Origin: Eubacterium sp.
GTDB lineage: Bacteria; Bacillota; Clostridia; Lachnospirales; Lachnospiraceae
Direction: 5' to 3'
Length of the DNA stretch: 17,148 bases
Assembly: GCA_024681495.1 (NCBI GenBank)
Contig: JAILAS010000032.1
Location: forward strand, 1 to 17,148
Every line of letters starts with the position of its first letter. Positions within the stretch are counted from its first letter, which is position 1. This document shows, in pieces, positions 1 through 7,769 of the stretch. Made by a program: the position numbers and the translations under genes. Below the pieces are notes generated by a model. It made no database searches, was not told the origin of the DNA, and saw only the letters and a list, made by a program, of their open reading frames with translations.

Positions 1-186
1 TATGTAAAGTTTATCGACGGGGACAGGTCTGCCGAAATCACATTCCCGGCCGGCCGGGTGATTTCCAACGACGGCTTCGAGGAAAAGGAGATCGTCGCCC
101 TTCGCTATTACGTGACCCAGAATAAGGCTCAGATCCTCAAAGAGTCCGAAAAGGTGAACGTGATGAAGGCTTTCATGGACTCATAA
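1..186 (+). CDS. 3' end of an unrecognised protein gene
   Basis: The first reading frame is open from base 1 to a TAA stop at 184-186 and gives the last 61 residues of a protein whose start lies outside the window. The fragment begins YVKFIDGDRSAEITFPAG and ends in a charged, probably helical stretch (KESEKVNVMKAF). I do not recognise a family from this piece and see no catalytic motif. The FAD enzyme gene starts 25 bases downstream on the same strand with its own ribosome binding site, so the two are probably cotranscribed. That this is coding rests on the open frame, the codon pattern matching its neighbour, and the tight spacing. Confidence 0.7.
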   Translation, partial: YVKFIDGDRSAEITFPAGRVISNDGFEEKEIVALRYYVTQNKAQILKESEKVNVMKAFMDS

Positions 187-211
187 AACAAAACATCAGG
201 GAGGATAGTAC

Positions 212-1597
212 ATGGATTACGATGTGATAATAATCGGAGCGGGGCCGGGAGGCATCTTCTCCGCATATGAAATGGTGAAGCTTAAGCCCGGGCTTAAGAT
301 AGCCGTATTCGAGGCGGGATATGAGCTCGCCAGGAGGCATTGTCCCATAGACGGGGTTAAGGTAAAGTCCTGCGTGGGATGTAAGGTTTGCTCCATAATG
401 AACGGCTTCGGAGGGGCCGGCGCCTTCTCCGACGGAAAGTATAACATCACCAACGACTACGGCGGCACGCTCTACGAGTACATTGGCCGCGATGAGGCCT
501 TAGACCTCATGAACTACGTCGACGAGATTAACACATCGCACGGCGGTGCCGACACCCACATGTTCTCCACCAAGGGGACTCCGCTTAAGAAAATCTGCAT
601 GCAGAACAAGCTCACTCTCCTGGAGGCCTCCGTCCGCCACCTCGGCACAGACATTAACTATGTAGTGCTCGAGCAGATCTACGACGAGTTAAAGGATAAG
701 GTGGACTTCTTCTTCGAAACGAAGGTCGCCAACATCGAGAAGCTCTCCGACGGTTATAAGGTAAACTACTCCAGGGACGGCAGGGACATGAGCGCCGACT
801 GCGAGTACTGCATCATCTCCGTGGGACGAAGCGGCAGCGCATGGATGCAGACGGTCTGTTCCGACCTCTCCATTCCTACCCGCTCGAACCGCGTGGACAT
901 CGGAGTCAGGGTCGAGCTTCCCGCGCAGATTTTCTCCGATATCACGGATGACCTCTACGAGGGAAAGATCGTGTACCGCACCGCCAAGTTCGAGGACCTG
1001 GTGCGCACGTTCTGCATGAACCCGCACGGCATCGTGGTTAACGAGAACACGAACGGCATCATCACGGTCAACGGCCACAGCTTCGAGGGAGACGATAAGA
1101 AGACGGATAACACGAACTTCGCCCTCCTGGTGTCCAAGCATTTCTCCGAGCCCTTCAAGGACTCCAACGGCTACGGCGAGAGCATCGCGCGCCTCTCGAA
1201 CATGCTCGGCGGCGGAGTAATCCTCCAGCGCTTCGGCGATCTCGAGAGAGGAAGGCGCTCCACGCAGAAGAGGATTGACGAAGGCACGGTGCGCCCCACA
1301 TTGGCGGCCACGCCGGGCGATCTGAGTCTGGTGCTGCCCAAGCGAATCCTGGACGCGCTCATCGAGATGATCTATGCGCTCGACAAGATTGCTCCCGGCA
1401 CCGCGAACGACGACACGCTGCTCTACGGCGTGGAGGTGAAGTTCTACAATATGGAGGTTTCTCTGAACGAGCGTCTCGAGACCTGCCACAAGAACCTGTT
1501 CGTCATCGGCGATGGCTCCGGAGTCACCCACTCGCTCTCGCACGCGTCCGCCAGCGGTGTGTTCGTGGCCAGGGAAATCTGCAGCGAAAAGGCATAA
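212..1597 (+). CDS. FAD-dependent dehydrogenase, COG2509-like
   Basis: This 461-residue protein is probably a cytoplasmic flavoprotein oxidoreductase; its substrate is unknown. The N-terminus carries a Rossmann dinucleotide-binding motif, GAGPGG at residues 9-14, followed by an acidic strand end (VFEAG). A cysteine group at C44, C54, C57 and C60 precedes a GFGGAGAFSDGK stretch that I know from the COG2509 group of FAD-dependent dehydrogenases. Near the C-terminus, VIGDGSGVTHSLSHASASG is the second FAD-contacting motif of this fold. Its length fits the family. The ATG at 212 follows GGGAGG (199-204) by seven bases. It is 25 bases behind the partial upstream gene, so an operon is likely. The family is confident; the reaction is not known. 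Confidence 0.88.
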   Translation: MDYDVIIIGAGPGGIFSAYEMVKLKPGLKIAVFEAGYELARRHCPIDGVKVKSCVGCKVCSIMNGFGGAGAFSDGKYNITNDYGGTLYEYIGRDEALDLMNYVDEINTSHGGADTHMFSTKGTPLKKICMQNKLTLLEASVRHLGTDINYVVLEQIYDELKDKVDFFFETKVANIEKLSDGYKVNYSRDGRDMSADCEYCIISVGRSGSAWMQTVCSDLSIPTRSNRVDIGVRVELPAQIFSDITDDLYEGKIVYRTAKFEDLVRTFCMNPHGIVVNENTNGIITVNGHSFEGDDKKTDNTNFALLVSKHFSEPFKDSNGYGESIARLSNMLGGGVILQRFGDLERGRRSTQKRIDEGTVRPTLAATPGDLSLVLPKRILDALIEMIYALDKIAPGTANDDTLLYGVEVKFYNMEVSLNERLETCHKNLFVIGDGSGVTHSLSHASASGVFVAREICSEKA

Positions 1598-1620
1598 TTT
1601 CACATAGGTTTACATAAATA

Positions 1621-1653
1621 AAACACCCCCGCTCTCCATGAACGAGGGTGTTT
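1621..1653. terminator. bidirectional hairpin between convergent genes
   Basis: AAACACCC (1621-1628) pairs with GGGTGTTT (1646-1653) around a 17-base loop. The hairpin lies 23 bases after the FAD enzyme stop and 12 bases beyond the DUF1002 stop. Because the arms begin with A's and end with T's, it can serve both strands. The run of T's is short on the plus strand (TTTCTCT) and better on the minus strand (TTTTATTTAT). Confidence 0.7.
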
Positions 1654-1665
1654 CTCTATGCGTAT

Positions 1666-2610
1666 TTAGTTGTCGAAATCGAATACGGAGGTGTCGATCT
1701 CGTCGAAGATAGACGTGTCACCGCCGTTCTCCTCGTAGGTATCAACCGCCATGCCGAAGAGCTTCTTGAACCAGTTGATGATGCCGCTGAAGAAGGACTG
1801 GAAGCCCTCGCTCTGAACGACCTCACTGGCCGAATCGATGATCTCGCTGGCCTGCTGCGAGAAAGAATCAACGTCGTAGTCCATGTCCTGAATGGAATCC
1901 ATGATGGACGAAACCTTCTCTATATCATCCTCGGAGAGCGTGATGTTGTATTCCTCGGCCTTCTCCTCGATGATCTCCTGAATCTCATCCTCGGAGAGTT
2001 CATCGGACTCGGACGCGATATCCTGCTTCACGGCCGTGAGCATCTCGGCCGCCTCCTCGCCGTACTCCTCCTCGAGATCGCTGGTGACGATGAGCTCCTC
2101 CGTGGCGAGCTCCTCCTTGTCCTCGTCGAGAGCGTCGCCGGTCATATCGTACGCCTCGAATATTCCCGTGAGGGCTCCGGTACCGGAAACCTCGAAGGGC
2201 GCGGTGACGATAACGTCGCAGCCCTCGACGCCGGCGGTCTGCAGCGCGTTGTAGATGGCCGAGCTGGTCACGTACGTGAGGTTAGCCGTCTTAACGTTTA
2301 TGGTGTCTGAGTCATTGGGCTCGATGTAGGCGCAGCTGTAGGTGCGCGAGCCGATGACACTGTTAGCCACGATGCCGTCGAGAAGGTCGTGCTCCATGTC
2401 GTTGGTTATGGTGAGCACCTCCATGTCGTCCAGATCGTCCTCGTCGAGTCCGAAGAACTCGAGCACGGTCTCCTTCTCGTCGTCGGAGAGATCCGCTCCG
2501 AGGGTGATAATCCTGGACGAGTCTGCCCAGACGGGTACTGACGGAACTATGCTGAACGCCATGCAGCCGCACATTGCGGCAGCCACAATCTTCGTAATAA
2601 TCTTTTTCAT
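1666..2610 (-). CDS. secreted DUF1002 (YpuA-like) protein
   Basis: This 314-residue protein has a cleavable Sec signal peptide (MKKIITKI, then a hydrophobic core ending near VWADS, residue 31). The body resembles DUF1002 proteins such as Bacillus YpuA: a mixed alpha/beta N-terminal part that includes FEVSGTGALTGIFEAYD, then long acidic helices rich in Asp and Glu. An amphipathic segment, FFSGIINWFKKLFG, lies near residues 274-287. No enzymatic motif is visible and the family function is not established. The ATG at 2610 follows AGGAGG (2618-2623) with a seven-base gap. It has its own promoter and is separated from the transglutaminase gene behind it by a terminator, so it is probably a single-gene unit. 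It converges on the FAD enzyme gene. Confidence 0.85.
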   Translation of the reverse strand: MKKIITKIVAAAMCGCMAFSIVPSVPVWADSSRIITLGADLSDDEKETVLEFFGLDEDDLDDMEVLTITNDMEHDLLDGIVANSVIGSRTYSCAYIEPNDSDTINVKTANLTYVTSSAIYNALQTAGVEGCDVIVTAPFEVSGTGALTGIFEAYDMTGDALDEDKEELATEELIVTSDLEEEYGEEAAEMLTAVKQDIASESDELSEDEIQEIIEEKAEEYNITLSEDDIEKVSSIMDSIQDMDYDVDSFSQQASEIIDSASEVVQSEGFQSFFSGIINWFKKLFGMAVDTYEENGGDTSIFDEIDTSVFDFDN

Positions 2611-2671
2611 CTCTAAACCTCCTGCTTATGGGTCCCCGGGCCATGACCGGGGGCGGTTATCAATAAGCATT

Positions 2672-2699
2672 ATTATATCATCTGTCTGTGACTAATCAA
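2672..2699 (-). promoter_or_regulatory. sigma-70/A promoter of the DUF1002 gene
   Basis: On the minus strand, TTGATT (2694-2699) and a perfect TATAAT (2672-2677) are 16 bases apart. The start of transcription would be near 2665, giving a leader of about 55 bases. That leader contains a GC hairpin, CCCCGG (2634-2639) with CCGGGG (2647-2652), upstream of the AGGAGG site. Confidence 0.72.
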
Positions 2700-2739
2700 C
2701 ATAAAAATCCCCTCCCTGCCGGTCGCCCGGCAAAGAGGG
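2700..2739 (-). terminator. intrinsic terminator of the transglutaminase operon
   Basis: A two-part stem is seen. TGCCGG (2717-2722) pairs with CCGGCA (2727-2732) around a four-base loop, and CCCTC (2710-2714) pairs with GAGGG (2735-2739) outside a small internal loop. On the minus strand it is followed by ATTTTTAT (2701-2708). It lies about 30 bases beyond the stop of the 687-residue transglutaminase-like protein and closes the six-gene minus-strand run. Confidence 0.85.
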
Positions 2740-2770
2740 TACATATCGCCATACAGACATGAACGAACCG

Positions 2771-4834
2771 TTACGACACGGTGGCCGAGAGCCCGCAGGC
2801 CTTCACGGCCTTCTTCATGAGCTTGCGCGCCTTCTTCTTGGCCGTGAGCACGGTCTTAAGTTTGATGTCGCCGCGCAGGCAGTTCTTGTTGACCTTGGTC
2901 AGTTTCTTCGACAGGACGATCACCTTCTTTAGCTTCTTGCAGTTCGCAAAGGCCTTTGAGGCTATCTTTTTTACATTGCTGCCCACCACGATGGTCTTCA
3001 CCTTGGACTTACCCTTCACGGCCTTCGCGCCGACCGCGGTGACATAGTACTTGGTACCGTTCAGAGTGGTGGAGGGAGCGATCGTAATCTTCTTTTTATT
3101 CTCGCACTTAATCAGCTTAACCGTGGGATGGGACAGCTTCGTACTCGTCACCTGGTAGGTGTACCCCGACGACGAGGAGAATTTGGTTCCCTTATTCGCG
3201 ATCCACCTGGCATACAATGTGATTACCCCCGACGACGTCGCCGGAATGGAGGTCACCCTGTTCTTAAACTTCGCGTCCGTGTACCAGCCGACGAAGGTGT
3301 GGTTCTTCAAATTCGGGTCCGCGAGCGTCACCCCGGTGCCCTCGACATAGGTGTCGGGGTTGGCCCCATTGTTCTCTCCCTCGTTTAGCTCGTAGATAAT
3401 CTCATATTCCACGTGTATGCCGTCGGTGTCGTAATCGGTCCCGACCTCGCTGTCGAGCATATCGTCGCCCGTGGAAATCGCGCGGATGGACGACATGTCG
3501 TCAATGGAGTCGAGAGAGACAGTGTCTCCGAACGATGACTTCGTGTCGCAGACCGAGGGGTCCGTGGCATCGTCGGTGGTGAAGTAGATGTCGGAACCCG
3601 TAGTCGCGAGCACAACGGTACAGCCCTCTTCCTCGACCAGGACCGACTCCACGTAGGGCTCGGGAGCGCGGTCGGTGATCTCCTCGAACTCGCCGGGCTC
3701 GTCCGCCTCGGACTCGGTGTCAATGCCGCACTCAGGCACGAGATTGTAATCATCCCAGATATCCTCGGGCGAATGACTGTCCAGGGACTCGAAGTACTCG
3801 CTGTCACGCCCGTAGTAGGTGTAGATTATGCCCGATCCGGACGTCGATCCGGACGTCGCAGAGACGCTTCCCGTTCCGGATGTCGATGTGACGCTGCTGC
3901 CGGCATCGTCCCAGGTCACGTCCACGTAGTACCACTCGTCGTAGACGCGGACGGCGTTCCACTCGTGATTGTCGCTCGTTATGCAGGTAGCGTCCGTCCC
4001 GGCCGCATTGCACAGGAACATGAACTCGCGGGAGTATCCGGCGCAGACCGAGCTGCCGCGGCACAGGGCGCTGTACAGGCTCTGCGTGTAGTTGCTCTGC
4101 TCGTAGTCGTATGTGACGGCCGAGCTGTCGTAGGTGACATTGCTCGCCACGTAGTCATGGATGAACTTCACCCTGGCGTCCACGCTCGTAAGAGACGAGG
4201 CCCATTCCACCACAGCCTCAGCCGTGGACTTTATCTGAGCCGTAGCCTCCGCCCTGGCGTCTCCGTCGGCCCAGCTGTTATAAACGACGAAGCTGATGCT
4301 GCCACCCTCGTCGCCGTTGTCCTTACCGATGAACGCCGGGTAGAGGAAGTAGTACTGGGGATTGGTGTAGTAGAAAAGCAGCGCCACTTCCTCCATCGTC
4401 TCATACGAGGATACGGAGGAAATAACGTCGGTGTAGTAATACTTGGGAGCGGTCACATTGAAGGCCGAGACGCTGCCGTAGGTATTGGTCACGTCCGCCG
4501 TGCCGGTCAGAAGCTTATAGCACAGCTTGTCGTAGGCGTCCCAGAGCGCCTTGCCCTCGTCATCGAGCCTGTTGTAAACATAGTAATTGGAATAGGAATA
4601 CCAGTCGTCGGAATCGGACGCCTTTATATAGGAAGAATCGCTCTCCTCCCCCGCGTCGATGACCGTCTTATCCGCGAACTCCGCGGACGAGACCATAATG
4701 CTCCCGGGCTTCACCAGTCCGGAGCCGGCCTCCGAAGAGGGCGACGCGTCCGCCATGGACAGAGCCTCGGTCTGTGGCACCATGGTTAGCACCATGGCCA
4801 AAACCAGCAACAACGATGTAAATGTCTTCTTCAT
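2771..4834 (-). CDS. secreted transglutaminase-like protein with InlB-type and LRR_5 repeats
   Basis: This 687-residue exported protein has a signal peptide at about residues 1-25. A transglutaminase/protease-like domain occupies roughly 80-345. Its triad is C264 in SSVCAGY, H290 in DNHEWNAV and D305 in YYVDVTWDD. A Ser/Thr/Gly linker follows (about 312-335), then an acidic spacer. A chitobiase C-terminal-like Ig fold (IYFTTDDATDPS, about 405-464) comes next, then a Listeria-Bacteroides (Flg_new/InlB B) repeat at about 480-546 (HTFVGWYTDAKF, TLYARW). A BspA-type leucine-rich tail (about 590-665) ends in a very Lys-rich region. The reaction could be protein crosslinking, deamidation or peptidase activity; family members vary. 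The gene starts 17 bases after its paralogue and has an AGGGAG site (4843-4848). The triad looks intact, so it is probably active. Confidence 0.85.
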   Translation of the reverse strand: MKKTFTSLLLVLAMVLTMVPQTEALSMADASPSSEAGSGLVKPGSIMVSSAEFADKTVIDAGEESDSSYIKASDSDDWYSYSNYYVYNRLDDEGKALWDAYDKLCYKLLTGTADVTNTYGSVSAFNVTAPKYYYTDVISSVSSYETMEEVALLFYYTNPQYYFLYPAFIGKDNGDEGGSISFVVYNSWADGDARAEATAQIKSTAEAVVEWASSLTSVDARVKFIHDYVASNVTYDSSAVTYDYEQSNYTQSLYSALCRGSSVCAGYSREFMFLCNAAGTDATCITSDNHEWNAVRVYDEWYYVDVTWDDAGSSVTSTSGTGSVSATSGSTSGSGIIYTYYGRDSEYFESLDSHSPEDIWDDYNLVPECGIDTESEADEPGEFEEITDRAPEPYVESVLVEEEGCTVVLATTGSDIYFTTDDATDPSVCDTKSSFGDTVSLDSIDDMSSIRAISTGDDMLDSEVGTDYDTDGIHVEYEIIYELNEGENNGANPDTYVEGTGVTLADPNLKNHTFVGWYTDAKFKNRVTSIPATSSGVITLYARWIANKGTKFSSSSGYTYQVTSTKLSHPTVKLIKCENKKKITIAPSTTLNGTKYYVTAVGAKAVKGKSKVKTIVVGSNVKKIASKAFANCKKLKKVIVLSKKLTKVNKNCLRGDIKLKTVLTAKKKARKLMKKAVKACGLSATVS
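3834..3857. repeat. two perfect 12-base tandem units in a linker
   Basis: GATCCGGACGTC occurs twice in direct succession (3834-3845 and 3846-3857). A degenerate third unit, GTTCCGGATGTC, lies at 3873-3884. The units encode part of the Ser/Thr/Gly linker that follows the catalytic Asp of the 687-residue transglutaminase-like protein. Twelve bases keep the frame. Confidence 0.8.
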
Positions 4835-4851
4835 AATTCGCTCTCCCTGAA

Positions 4852-6768
4852 TTATTTAACCTTCGCGCTAAGCCCCGCCTTCTTTACGGCCTTCCTGAAG
4901 AGCCTCCGGGCCCGGGCAGTCACGCACTTTATCTTAGCCAGCTTTATGTCCTTCAGAAGGCAATTCTTCTTTACGGAAGATATCACCCCGGATTTAACTC
5001 TTATATTCTTCAGTTTAACACACTTTGCGAAGGCCTTCGACCCTATCTTTCGCACGCCCGTTCCTATCACGATCTTCCTGAGCTTTTTACATCCGTAGAA
5101 CGCCCGGGCGCCGATGGTCTTAACGTTCTTTCCGATTACGACCTTCTTCAGCGCGCTGTTCCCCTTCGCCGCCTTCGCGGCAATGGCCGTCACTTTGAAG
5201 GTCACGCCCTGATACTCCACCGTGGCGGGCACTTTGAGCGTGGCCACATTGGCGGCCTCCACGAGGGAGACCGTGTTCACGCTGCCGCTCACGTCGGTGG
5301 AGGCCGTAACCCGGTATTTGTGGCCGTCCACGGTGAAAGTGGTGCCCGTGAAGATTCCGACCTTGCACACGGATACGACGCTGCTGTCCCACTGCGTGTT
5401 CGAGGCGGACATCGCCTTCACGCTGCTGTAGTCCGAGACGACGAAGGTGCCGTCGTAGATGCAGCTCCTGGTCTCGGCCACGGAGGGCTCGGTGCCGTCC
5501 GTAGTGTAATATATATCGGCATATGTGTCGCTGCTGCTGAGCCATACCGTGTACCTGCTCCCGGACGCGGCGTAGTAAATCACCGGCGCGGACGCGGTCG
5601 AGGTCGGCGTGGCGAACGTCCCCGCCGTGGTTTCGGTCGATCCCGTGTCGAGTGTCCTGGCGGGGTCGATGCCGAAGTAGTCCCAGTAGTTCGCCATTTT
5701 GTGGTACCCGGTTCCGTCCAGCTGCGCAATGCGGCTCTCGCTCAGACCGTAGTACAGGTAGACGATATCACCCGTCCCGCTGATTCCGGTGTAGCCGGCG
5801 CCGTAGGTGTCGCTGTCGCAATACGTATCGTCCCAGCACACGTCCACCTCGTACCAGGAGTCGTTGACGCGGACCATGTTCCAGGCGTGGGAGTTCGAGG
5901 TGGCCGAAATCGCAGTCACCCCCGAGGCGTTCAGCAGAATCTGATAGGCCAGCGAGTATCCCGCGCAGACCGAAGAATCGGTGCAGAACACGCTGTACGC
6001 GCTCTGGGTGTATGCGGTTTCGTCGTACTCATCCGTGAGATCGGAATTGTCGTACCCTATCTTATTGGCGATGTAGTCGTGGAAGTAGAGAACCTTATCG
6101 CCGTCCTCGGTCAGGTCCTCCGCACCCGTGAGCGCCGTCTGTATGGCCTCCTCGAAGTCGGCGGTGCACTTCGCCCTGTCGTCGCCGTCGGCGAAGGACT
6201 CGTAGACGCCTATGGACATCTTCTCATAGGTATTGTCCTCGTAGTAGAAGTTGCTTTTAAGGAAGTAGTACTGAGGATGACAGTACTTAAAAATCATCAG
6301 GAAATAGAGCCTGTAGTATACGGCGTAGGTACCGGTCAGCCCGGACATATCCACCCAGCCGTTCAGCATATAATCCGTCTCGCCGCCGTCCATGCGGGAG
6401 TTCGCGTCCTCCGTGCCCGTGAGAAACTCGTAGCAGAGGGCGTCCAGGTCGTCCCAAATCTCCTTGAGGTCGGAGTCGAGGAGATTATAGACGTAGTCGT
6501 TCTCGCAGCTGTACCAGTCCATCGAGGAGGACGACTTCAGCGCGGTATCGTAATCGCTCTGCGATGCGTCTGCGCGGTCGGACTCCTCGAAGAATCCCTC
6601 CTCCACGGCCACAGCCTCCGGCTCCATGAGGCCGCAGTAGTCGCCGCCGTCGAACGTGGCATCGGCCGACTCCGAAGAGGCTCCGGTCCCGCCCACCGCC
6701 GCGAAGGCCTCGGGCCGGGCAGTGAGAATCACGGCAAACGTCATTAGCAAAGCAATAAATTTCTTCAT
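4852..6768 (-). CDS. secreted transglutaminase-like protein with LRR_5 tail
   Basis: This 638-residue exported protein is a paralogue of the next gene downstream. The signal peptide ends near AFAA (residue 24). A shared N-terminal region (DWYSCENDYVYNLLDS, about 84-100) leads into a transglutaminase/protease-like domain at about 90-345. The triad is C268 in SSVCAGY, H294 in NSHAWNMV and D309 in YEVDVCWDD. A chitobiase C-terminal-like fold follows (ADIYYTTDGTEPS, about 396-470). BspA-like leucine-rich repeats (KVVIGKNVKTIGARAFYGC and relatives, about 520-612) and a Lys/Arg-rich end complete it. Unlike its neighbour it has no InlB-type repeat. It starts 30 bases after the Ppx/GppA gene; only a weak GGAG site (6780-6783) lies 11 bases upstream, so translation may be coupled or modest. 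The domain call is firm; the substrate is unknown. Confidence 0.85.
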   Translation of the reverse strand: MKKFIALLMTFAVILTARPEAFAAVGGTGASSESADATFDGGDYCGLMEPEAVAVEEGFFEESDRADASQSDYDTALKSSSSMDWYSCENDYVYNLLDSDLKEIWDDLDALCYEFLTGTEDANSRMDGGETDYMLNGWVDMSGLTGTYAVYYRLYFLMIFKYCHPQYYFLKSNFYYEDNTYEKMSIGVYESFADGDDRAKCTADFEEAIQTALTGAEDLTEDGDKVLYFHDYIANKIGYDNSDLTDEYDETAYTQSAYSVFCTDSSVCAGYSLAYQILLNASGVTAISATSNSHAWNMVRVNDSWYEVDVCWDDTYCDSDTYGAGYTGISGTGDIVYLYYGLSESRIAQLDGTGYHKMANYWDYFGIDPARTLDTGSTETTAGTFATPTSTASAPVIYYAASGSRYTVWLSSSDTYADIYYTTDGTEPSVAETRSCIYDGTFVVSDYSSVKAMSASNTQWDSSVVSVCKVGIFTGTTFTVDGHKYRVTASTDVSGSVNTVSLVEAANVATLKVPATVEYQGVTFKVTAIAAKAAKGNSALKKVVIGKNVKTIGARAFYGCKKLRKIVIGTGVRKIGSKAFAKCVKLKNIRVKSGVISSVKKNCLLKDIKLAKIKCVTARARRLFRKAVKKAGLSAKVK

Positions 6769-6798
6769 CTTTAGTAAAACTCCAATTCTCCGGTTGTA

Positions 6799-7704
6799 CT
6801 ACCCCACCTTGTGAATGAGGTAGCCCTCTCTCACCCCTCCAACGGAGGTGATGATTTCGGAGACGTCGAAAATGCGCACTACCTCCGAGAAGACCAGCAC
6901 TCCGGGGAGGAAGGTGTGAAGCCTGTCGGGGACGAACTTCACCAGCAGCTTCTCGCAGTCGTGCCTGTCGTTTTTATAGAAATCGATGAGCTCGCGCAGG
7001 CACTTCGCGTCGTACCTGTCGCCCTTCGAGTAGTCTCCGCCGGCCTCGCGCACGATTTTCAGCACCGCGCGGCCCGTGCCGCCCACCCAGTAGGCGTTGG
7101 AACCCTTAAAGCCATCGGGGAACTTCACCCCGGAGAGGTTCTGACGGATAATCTGAGTGATGCGCTCCATCTCGTCGTCGTCCGGGAGGACGCCCGCCAC
7201 GCAGCTGTTGTAGAGCGTGAGCGTGCCCATGCGGACCGAGTCCACAGAGAGCATCTCCCCGTTCCTGAAGCACACCACCTCGGTGCTCCCGCCGCCGATA
7301 TCTGCGACCACCCCGGCGTTGCCGCCGTTTTCGCTCATCACGCCGCTGAAAGCCAGCGATGCCTCCTGCTCGCCGCTCAGCACATCGATGTTATATCCCG
7401 TCGCCTTTTTCACCGCATCCAGAACCTCCTGCGTGTTCTTAATCCCGCGGAGCGATGCGGTCGCAAAGACGAAGAAGTCCTTAAGATTTATGAAGCGGTG
7501 GAAGAGGCTAATCTCCTCCATGGCGTCCACCAGTTCCTGGATGCCCTCGGGCGAAAGCGCGCCGTCCTGGTTTACATAACTTATCAGTCCCACCACGTAT
7601 TTCTTGCTGAGGACCTTGTCGATCCTGCCCCCGTCGTAGCGGTAGACCAGAAATCTCACCGTATTGGAACCGATGTCTATGACCCCGTACATGTTATATT
7701 CCAT
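6799..7704 (-). CDS. Ppx/GppA family phosphatase
   Basis: This 301-residue cytoplasmic protein has the ASKHA-fold signatures of exopolyphosphatase/guanosine pentaphosphate phosphohydrolase: DIGSNTVRF (10-18), ATASLR (81-86), GEQEA (111-115), DIGGGSTE (135-142) and VGGVREG (287-293). It would release phosphate from polyphosphate or convert pppGpp to ppGpp; sequence alone does not separate these. It is the short form, without the C-terminal HD-like region of long Ppx proteins. The ATG at 7704 lies six bases after GGGGGG (7711-7716). A second ATG four codons in is possible but worse placed. It follows the asparaginase-family gene after 65 bases and precedes the transglutaminase genes by 30. Confidence 0.9.
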   Translation of the reverse strand: MEYNMYGVIDIGSNTVRFLVYRYDGGRIDKVLSKKYVVGLISYVNQDGALSPEGIQELVDAMEEISLFHRFINLKDFFVFATASLRGIKNTQEVLDAVKKATGYNIDVLSGEQEASLAFSGVMSENGGNAGVVADIGGGSTEVVCFRNGEMLSVDSVRMGTLTLYNSCVAGVLPDDDEMERITQIIRQNLSGVKFPDGFKGSNAYWVGGTGRAVLKIVREAGGDYSKGDRYDAKCLRELIDFYKNDRHDCEKLLVKFVPDRLHTFLPGVLVFSEVVRIFDVSEIITSVGGVREGYLIHKVG

Positions 7705-7769
7705 TTCAATCCCCCCAATCGGGCTGACGCCCCACGCCGGCTGCCCGCGCGCGTAAAACTACCGACTTC

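Noticed and set aside
689..1603. Long minus-strand frame of 304 codons opposite the FAD enzyme
   Set aside because: It is a mirror of a GC-rich coding frame. It shows no family motif and no ribosome binding site, and the plus-strand protein is clear.
3773..4789. Plus-strand frame of 338 codons opposite the 687-residue transglutaminase-like gene
   Set aside because: Same antisense-shadow composition and no start signals; the opposite strand is well supported.
5320..6747. Plus-strand frame of 475 codons opposite the 638-residue transglutaminase-like gene
   Set aside because: Its composition (Val, Arg, Gly, His rich) is that of an antisense shadow. The minus-strand protein has an intact triad and a signal peptide.
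7705..7769. GC-rich imperfect hairpin between the asparaginase-family gene and the Ppx/GppA gene
   Set aside because: CGGGC and GCCCG can pair, but no run of T's follows and the inner stem is imperfect, so I do not call a terminator or attenuator.
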